The notes under the pieces are model-generated. The model ran no database searches. It was not told where the DNA came from and was given only the letters and a program-made list of their open reading frames with translations. Source: Candidatus Poribacteria bacterium (lineage in GTDB: Bacteria > Poribacteria > WGA-4E > UBA9662). From it: a stretch of 9,439 nt of DNA. Position numbers and translations under genes: made by a program. Position 1 is the first letter of the stretch, and each line of letters begins with the position of its first letter. The stretch is taken from NCBI GenBank assembly GCA_002729015.1, contig PBVO01000070.1:20556-29994 (forward strand), in the 5' to 3' direction. Shown piece by piece: positions 1 to 8,800 of this stretch.

Positions 1-2832
1 AGACTCACCTTCATTAATTTGTTCTTTATCAGCAACTAAGGTCTGGATTTGAGGTGGGAGGTTAAGGACTTCGACTGTGAATTGATGAGTGCTTACTCCA
101 CCATCATCATCTTGTGCCGTTACCGTGGCAGTATAGGAACCTCGCTTTTTGAAAAAATATTCCACTTCTTCTTGATTTTGAATTCCTTTACCACGATCAC
201 CGAAATCCCAATTATAGACCACTGGATCAACGTCCCCAGCAGGATCTATAGCTTTTATATTTGCTTGGATTGATTCTCCTTCGTTAATGGTCATGTCCTC
301 GGGGGCGATTTGAATTTCCGGAGGCAGATTGTTGATGGTTACATCAACAGTTCGTGTAACAGTTGACTGATTAACATCCGAGATACTGAGTGTTAATTTG
401 TATTTTCCATTATCTAAGTAAGTATGAGTTACTTCAGTTAGATTGACATTAGAAACTAACTCGCTGCCATCACCAAAGTCCCAAGTATAGGTTAATTGGC
501 CAAAATCTTCGGCCATAGCCGAAAAACTCAACACTTCACCTTCGTTACCGGTAGTACTTTCTGGTGCCGAAATTATAATTGGCTCAACATTCTGAACCAC
601 AACTTTGGCTGTTTTCTCCACTTCAGCACCATCTTTATCCATTACTTTTAAGGTAACTGAAAATTCACCGTTTTGAGCATAAACATGTTCGACACTGACT
701 GGTTCCCCGATAACATGTGGTGTTTCCTTATTCTCAGTTGCATCACCGAAGTCCCAAACATAGGTCAGTGTAGCCAAATCGGCCATTGAATCGATGACTT
801 CAGCGAAGAAAGTAATCTGATCCCCTTCTTTGACTGTCTTACCTGTGGGCGGTGTTTTGACAAAAGGTGCCACATTTTTGACCACGATCTGCTTGGATTT
901 TTCGTTCTTTCCACCATCATCATCTGAGATCGACAGTTTTAATTCAAAGTCACCATTATCATTGTAAATATGTGTAACATCGGATATATTCGAGCCAATG
1001 ATGGTCTGAGGCTCACTACCATCACCAAAATCCCAAACGTAGGTGATTTCATCCTCTCGACCTGGCTCATTCACTAGTACAGAGAAACCAATCTGTACAC
1101 CTTCATCGACCTCACTTTGTTGAGCGAATTCAGTGATTTGGGGAACTACATTTTCGACAATGACTATCGATTTTTCAGTGATAGTTGCGCCATCATCATC
1201 GGTTACAGTCAATACGACTTCGAATGTTCCGTTATCGCCGAAAGCGTAAGTTACTTTATCTCCAACGACTGCCTCAGAACCGTCTCCAAAATCCCAAGTA
1301 AACGTTAGAACATCCTTATCTCCTGCGGGGTCAATGGCAGTTGCAAAAAAATCTAGCTCTTGGCCTTCTTTGCTTGCTGTAGGAACAACTAAATCAGTAA
1401 TTTCTGGGGATAAATTGTTAACTTCTACTTGTACAGCTTGTTCTACTTGCTGGCCAACTTCATTCTCAATTTTAACCAAAATCTCAAATTCGCCATTGTC
1501 TGTATAAGTGTACTTTACTGCTGTTGATCCGGTTTCTTGGTTGATAACATTCCCGTCTCCAAAATCCCAGACGTAGTTTAGTCCACTAAAATCATTTGTC
1601 GGGTGCTCCAGTTCTAAATCGAATTCGACTTCAATTCCTTCATCAATTTTCTGTGGTCGTTTGATATCTAAGATTTTTATTGGCACATCAATAACTGTCA
1701 CTTCAACTGTTTGTGACGATTCCCCACCGTCATCGTCTACTACAGTCAAAGTTAATGTATACTGACCTTCTTTTTGGTAGGCGTAATTTGATTTATCACT
1801 TTCAACTATGGAACTTTCATCGCCAAAATCCCAACTCAAGGTATGTGTATCATCTTGTCCAGCATCAACAATTACTGGTAACAGATTGAGTGGTGTACCT
1901 TCTTCAACCTCAATGTTTTCCGGGAGTTGTGTTATTTCTGGGGGTAAGTTTCCAACCTCAAGACTAATAATTTGCTCACTGGTACCATCGTCGTCATCAC
2001 TAACTATCAACTTAACACTGAAAGTTCCACTGTCTGAAAAAACATGAAGTGTCGATGGTTCAGAAATTGGATCGGCAACTGCTCCCTGATCACCAAAATC
2101 CCAAGCATATTTCAGGACAAGTTGATCTTTTTCAACATCACTTGCTTCTACCGAAAGTGTTACTTCTTCTCCTTCCATTATTGTGTCCGGTGAAATACTG
2201 ATTTCCCCAATGACCGGGGCTAAATTGTCAATTTTGGCAGTTAGTTCGACTTTACCTTGGCTATTTTCTAGGTTCGTATCAGTAGCTACCAGCGTGACAG
2301 TATATGTCCCGCTATCTGAATAGGTGTGTCCTAATGTTAGGAAGGCTGGTTGGGATTCATCTGCCGAACCTGCATTTTCAACTATAACAGGTGTGCCATC
2401 TTCTTCTCCCCAATCAATTGTAATATTATGGCTATCTTCGATGCCTAAATCAGAAAGGTAAACTTGGAAATCGGCCAAGTCAACAGGTGTACCTTCCTGC
2501 CCATTGATTTCGGTTTGATCAACCACGAACGTTGGTGCTTGGTCCTCAACTTCAATTTCTATTATTTCTGTACCAATACCACCACGTCCATCTAATACCG
2601 TAACCTGAACCGAATATAAACCTTCGTTTTTAAACGTATGTGGGAAAATAACTTGACCCGTCTGTGGATCATCTAGTACTACTTCTACTTCAATATCTTC
2701 GGTTTCATCTCCCCAATTTATATTGGCTAATCTAATTTCCCCGTCTCTAGGGTCTGGATCAATAAATTCCACTAGATTGAAGCTAACAATTTCACCTTCT
2801 TTCACTGGCGACATCAGTAAGCCTGTCAGTTC
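1..2832 (-). repeat. PKD-type domain array: two irregular, eight canonical and one cut unit (residues 2203-3146)
   Basis: Unit boundaries are 2832-2533, 2532-2215, 2214-1939, 1938-1681, 1680-1405, 1404-1141, 1140-865, 864-580, 579-319, 318-52 and 51-1 (cut by the window edge). The eight from 2214 to 52 each contain the hallmark W-D-F-G-D, preceded by an E-G or N-E-G strand start and followed by a Y-x-x-x-G-x-F/Y-x-V-x-L turn-strand. Several then have D-D-D-G-G, and they end in an N-L-P-P-E-I-like linker. Canonical lengths are 86-95 residues, normal for PKD domains. PKD domains are Ig-like folds common in secreted and surface proteins of bacteria and archaea, where they act as spacers or in binding. 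The last fragment ends I-N-E-G-E-S, so the array continues beyond the window. Confidence 0.95.
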
Positions 2833-5800
2833 AGGCGATTGGTTATCATCTTCCGAAACGGCAATTAGAACTGGTACTGGTTGGCCGAAGATTGCATAAC
2901 TTTCACCTTCTAAAACGTCTCCGTCATCGCTTAAACTGCAACTAAACTCAGTAGTGCCAAACCAATCTTCTGCAGGTACAAACTGCAGAAGATTGATCTG
3001 ACCGACTGCTATCACTTGACCACTGTCGACACTAAATCCTTCAAGTATTAACTGTCCATTTTCAGGTAGAGTCTCGATTCGCAAGTAAGCTAACTGGTCC
3101 CCTTCGGGGTCGGTATAGCTATTTTGAAGATCTTCAGTTTTAAAAGTATAAGTCAAATTTTCTTCGGTTTGAATGGTTGGTTCAGAAATCGTGGGTGGAT
3201 CATTGAGCGCTCGAACACCTACGATTACAGAGATAGCCTCGCCATAGGGAGTAACATCTGTTTCTTCACCATTTATGTCTAAACCGGAGATCGTTTGTCC
3301 GTCATCATTAACACAAATCAGAAAATTTGTTTCACCAAACCAATTGGGGGCTGGTTGAAAGGTCAATAAGTCCAACTGATCCACTTCTATAACTGTTTCT
3401 ACATTTTCTTCGATTAACTGTAGTTCGATGCCATCAAATACTAGTTGCCCATTTTCCGGTAGTGTTAAAACTTTGATCGTGGATAATTCATCTGTTTCGA
3501 CGTCATCATATTCAAATTCCACGTTGTCAAAAGAGTATATTTCATCCTCGTAAACTTCGATTTCAATCTTTTCTACTGCTGGCGGGTCATTGATGGGATT
3601 AATTATTAGGGTAAAAGTCGCTTCGAAGCTACTATTTTCCTCCAATTCAGTCAGTTCGTTTTCCTCGTTCATCTGGTATTCGGTGGCAATAATATCTATA
3701 CTCTCATCGCCATTTAAGTTTTGCTGAGCGACAATGGTTATCGTGCCAGTTACTTCATCAATCGATAATTCAGCGAAGTCAATTACAGAGGGAAATAAGC
3801 GATAATTGACGATTTGCTCTGTTTCGTCATCGGGTATAGGTGCAGTTATTAGTTCAATAACCTGAGGCCCCTCAAAATCCTCGTCGATTTCTATCAGATC
3901 AAGGCCAAGAGTAAATTTGGGTGGATCATTAACCTGATCCACGATCATGGTAATCGTTTTGGGTTGGCTGTAAGGATTGGGAACATCTCCATCGTCATTC
4001 ACTGAGAAAGTAAAACTCAATTGACTTTGGCTAGCCATGCGATTCCAATTTGTTGGAGGTAAGAAGTTTAACTGATTAATATTTACCAGTGGAATTGTGT
4101 TTTCGTCAGTCGAAATTTGGTTTTCAGTTAGTAAAACTGAACCAATGTATAATTGACCTTGATTAGGAAGTGTTTCGATTTTGACATGTGCTAGTTGATT
4201 ATCTTCTTCGTCCTGATAAATATTAGAAAAGTCGCTTGGTTTGAAATCGTAACTTTCATCTTCATCAATCGTGATAGAAAATGATTCAACCATTGGTGCA
4301 TTGTTGATGGGTGCAACATTAATGGTGATTATTTGACTCTCACTGTAAGAATTCGTTGCTATACCGTCATCGTCGATTCTGAAATCGAAACTATCTATAC
4401 CCGACCAAGTTGGATTTGGTACGTAATTTAGTTGATTGATACTATCTCTAGATACAATTTGGTCAGTAGTGATTTCTATTCCGTTTAATTGTAATGAGCC
4501 ATCTTCTGGCATTGATAAGAACTGTACGTTGGAGATGGTGTCACCTTCGATATCGGCATAGTCTAAGCTGAAAAATGACAGGTCAAATTCCAGAACTTGA
4601 TCTTCAAATATATTTGCCGTGTAACTAGAAATAGTTGGTGGGTCATTGATCGGACTCACAGTAAGCATGATGCTTACTGTGGCAGTTTTATTCTCGATCT
4701 GATCAGGCTCGGTAGCTGTTACAATTAGTTCCTGATTACCAAATTGGTTGCTTAGTGCCGAAACATTTATCTCTCCACTTCCACTATCGAATGAAATGTC
4801 GGCGAAATCAACCGATGCTGGGAATATAGTATACTGGACAGCAGATCCCGACAATTCATCTTTTGGCACTGAGGTCGGTACAATCGAAATCGTTTGTGGG
4901 TTGATAAAATCCTCATCTACAGTTAGGCTAGCCGGTTCACCATTAATGTCATTAGGTGGAACCAATCCCGTTGCTTCAAAAGAAAAAGTTGGTGGATCAT
5001 TTGTGCGGTTAACTGTAATCGTTACCTCTGCTTCATTACTCCAATCCTCGACGGATAAATTTAGGCTATCTACGTCGCTCACCGAGAATCTGAAACTTGT
5101 TGATCCGTACCAGTTTGGGCTTGGGACAAATCGGAGTTGGTCAACCTCACTGATAGCTATCACAGTATTATTATTGGATTGAGAAATGATCACGGGATTT
5201 TCGAGGATAGCGACCAGCTCCAACTGACCAGTTCCATCTTCTTTATCTAGCTCTACAACATTATTCGGTGGAACTTGGTTGATTCTTAGATAAGTCAGTG
5301 GATCTTGTTCAACATCGGTCACACGATTTGTAAAATCGGAAGCAGTGAAAAGTAACGCTTGATCTTCACTAATCGTTTTCTCAAAACCGGAAGCCATTGG
5401 CAGATCATTCTTAGGCCTAATAGTCAGCGTGAAAGTCTGACTGGCTATCGAATCCTCTAAATTGGGATTATCATTTTCTGTTTCAGTCGCCGTAATCGTA
5501 AAAATTTGACTGCCAAACTGATTGTTTTGGGCCGTTATTCCAACCTCTCCAGAGCCTGAGTTGAATGCAATATTAGCAATTTCAGTAGTAGGCGGTTCTA
5601 GCTGATAGGTCACCGACTGATTGTCTTCTTGATACGGCCTTAGTTTCTGAGAGATACTTACGTATTCTGCGGTTTCGAAATCTTCGTCAACTATAATCGT
5701 ATCGGTATTGAGACTAAAGATAGGTGGATCATTTTGGGCTACAACATTGAAGTTCAATGTCTGAATATTTCCTTTCGTATGGGAAGTCGTACCATCATCT

Positions 5801-8800
5801 CTGATACGGAAAGTTAGGTCGATAGAACCAAACCAATGTTCTGCTGGTTGAAATCTGAGATTTGAAATTTGGTCCTTGGTAAATGTTGTTAGGTTCGTTG
5901 AAATATCATTGAAATATATTTCACCACCTATTTCATTATCTTCAACAATAGTGGTAGTAGGCTTAGAAATAATTTCTAATTCAGCAAATGAGTCATCTTC
6001 TATGTCGAAGTAGCTTTGCTGAAAATCTAAGGCTGTAAATTGGTACGATTGATCTTCCAAAATCTCAATATTGTGATCTGACACTGTAGGAGGATCATTA
6101 ACTGGATCAACAACCATGGTTAGGACAGCTGGCTGACTATAAAAATCACTACCCCCTTCCGTATCATTAACGCTAAATAGGAAAGTTACAGTTCCATTCC
6201 AGTTAACTACTGGTTCAAAAGCTAACTGAGAAATGTCTTCTATGGGAATTACGTCTGCCACAGATACATCCGTCCATTGATCTTGACCATTCGATAACTT
6301 TAGTTGACCGCTTTCAACCGTCGGCAAAGATGTAATTTTGACATTTGCTAGTGCTTTTTGTTCGGTATCTTGATAATTATTCTTGAAGTTATTTTGTTGG
6401 AATGAATAAATCTCGTCTTCTTGAGTCGTTACTGTTTCCCCTTGTACTGTAGGAGGATCATTAACTGGATTGACAGTTAACATCACCATTTGTTGCGCCG
6501 TATTGTTAACCAGGCCACTTCCATCTGGTTGAGTTTCAGTAGCCGTGATAGTTAGTAACTGACTACCGTTTCTATTAGAAATAGCTGAAATTGTAATTTC
6601 AAGTTGAGTCTGATCAAAAACAATAGTGGCCAAATCAATACTAGTAGGCGTCAGAACATAATTGACAATTTGCCCCATTTCATCCGTGGGAACTACTTTT
6701 GGTGTCAAGGTAATAGTCTGAATTTCCGTAAAATCTTCATCGATTGTTAAGACTGTTGTGCTCAGATCAAATAACGGTGCATCATTAACGGGTACAACAG
6801 ATACGTTGACGGTAGCAGGCGTGCTAAATGGATTGAAACTAGAACCATCTTCATTTTGACCGTTAATGGAATCATCATTAACACTGAAAGAGAAACTGGT
6901 ACTTCCATGCCAATTGTTATCTGGTGTTAACTGAAGTTGGTCAATTTGTGTGCTAGCCATGATTTGGTTGATGACGACCATTTGAATGCTACTATCTGGT
7001 TGTAATAGGTTTAAGGTTGCATTCTGGGGTAAGCTCTCAATCCTAACATTGGCTAACTTATCTCCTTCCTGATCTTGGTAGTCGGTATTAAATGCTGCTA
7101 TGTCAAAAGTATAAGCTAAGTCTTCATTTGTACTGACGGAACTGTCTTGAATAGTAGGAGCATCATTAACAGGAACAACAGATATATTGACAGTCGCAGG
7201 GGTGCTAAATGGATTAAAACTAGAACCATCTTCATTTTGACCGTTAATAGAATCGTCATTGACACTGAAAGAGAAACTGGTACTTCCATACCAATTGTTA
7301 TCTGGTGTTAACTGAAGTTGATCGATTTGCGTGCTGGCGATGACTTGATTGGCAGCAACCACTTGAATGCTACTGTCTGGTTGCAATAGGTTTAAGGTTG
7401 CATTCTGGGGTAAGTCTTCAATCTTAACATTGGCTAAACCATCTCCTTCCTGATCTTGGTAGCCAATATTAAATGCTGCTATGTTAAAAGTATAAGCTAA
7501 GTCTTCATTTGTACTGACGGAACTGCCTTGAATAGTAGGAGCATCATTAACAGGAACAACAGATATATTGACAGTCGCAGGTGTGCTAAATGGATTAGAA
7601 CTAGAACCATCTTCATTTTGACCGTTAATGGAATTATCATTCACTATAAATTTAAATGAGACTGTTTCCCCAACCGAAGAATTATTGGAATTCCAATTAT
7701 TTGCGGAAATATAGACTAAATCACCAAGTTGATCTGCCGATAGAGGGCTATCGACAGTCAGTTCAGTTCCATTCAGTTCTAATCTACCTACCTCTGGAAC
7801 TGAAAAAAGTTTCAGGTTAAACCAACCATCCCCTTCAACATCACTGTATGCGTAATCTTGTAAGTATGTGTTCACAGCGAATATTGGAAATGGTATGTCT
7901 TCCTTGGCCACTAAATTTGTTTCAGTCAGGAGGCTTGGTGCATCATTTATAGACTCAACAATAATTAGAAATGGATTGGTTTGTTCTTGGTTATTAACTA
8001 CATACTCAAATATTGCTGTACCGAAAAAATTTGGATTAGGCTGAAATACCAGTTGCTCAATTTTATTAACGAGAACGATGTCATCAGTCTGTATAACAGT
8101 ATCTTCTAATTTTAAATTACCTTGTTCAGATAAAGTTTTGATTTTGATACTTTCAAAGACTTCGGGAATATCTGTACCTTGGTAAAAGGCTTGAAAATCC
8201 TCTAATTCAAAATCTATATACGACTGGTCTTCATTAATTTTGATAAATTGATCCCGAGCTTTAACAGAAAAATAGATCCATTGGTCACCGTTGTAGGCGT
8301 TACTTTTTAGAGCTATTCGCCCAGAAAAATCACCGACCTTTTTAGGAGTCAAGATAATATTAACCGTTATTGTTGAACTAGGAACTACTATTGATATTGA
8401 TTGGTTAGCAAGTATGGAATCTAATCCTAATGTTTGGTCTATCTGGTCTGAATTGATTGATTGTCCATTATCGATCAAGCTAGTTGAATCTAACTCAAAA
8501 CTAGCTAGGTCGAGATCAATATCCCCATTGTTTTGGATAGATACCTGAAACCGCCGTTCCAAATCTACACCAACAATACCCAAATTAATAGGTTCGCTAT
8601 TTGTAGTACTTGGTGTGATACCGATTAAGGGCGCTACGCCTGTACCTGAAATTGTAATTGTAGTTTCTGAAGTGTCTGCACCCGGGCTGTTCCCACTGAA
8701 AATTTTGAGTTGACCAGAAAACTCTCCTCGAACTTGGGGGGTAAAGTTAAGTGGAAGACTGTATTCACCCGGCCCCGGCTGTGCACCACCACTTTGATCT

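Larger units (their letters stand above)
2833..8247 (-). repeat. Array of 15 cadherin-like/tandem-95-type Ig-fold units (residues 398-2202)
   Basis: Fifteen units of about 104-136 residues follow one another, nearly all ending in a V-N-D-x-P or I-N-D-P-P linker. The exceptions are K-N-D-L-P, I-N-N-A-P and a final N-Q-S-P. Unit boundaries on the window are 8247-7936, 7935-7537, 7536-7156, 7155-6775, 6774-6451, 6450-6088, 6087-5722, 5721-5398, 5397-4990, 4989-4636, 4635-4294, 4293-3919, 3918-3580, 3579-3193 and 3192-2833. Most open with x-x-E-D-x-x-Y-x-F, carry a D-x-E-G-D-like acidic turn, then Q-L-x-F-x-P-x-x-N-W-x-G and F-x-F-x-V-x-D-D. This is the pattern of bacterial cadherin-like/tandem-95 domains. 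Acidic residues at the ends of units are often calcium ligands in related folds; that is inference here. Boundaries are good to a few residues. Confidence 0.85.

Noticed and set aside
49..2047. Small plus-strand open frames at 49-273, 1117-1308 and 1808-2047
   Set aside because: They are antisense shadows of PKD-coding repeats, all short and without recognisable protein features.
4748..5182. 144-residue open frame on the plus strand
   Set aside because: It lies wholly opposite the giant minus-strand frame, has a Ser/Thr/Val-rich composition expected from the complement of these repeats, and has no recognisable domain or upstream regulatory signal.
5899..5923. AT-rich inverted repeats around tgaaatat/atatttca
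   Set aside because: The arms are only 7-8 bp and made of low-complexity A/T, plausible by chance and inside coding sequence.
6461..6480. Inverted repeat ttaactg/cagttaa with 6-nt spacer
   Set aside because: Seven-bp arms with short spacers are expected several times by chance in this length. It overlaps the recurrent V-N-P-V-N-D-P-P codons.
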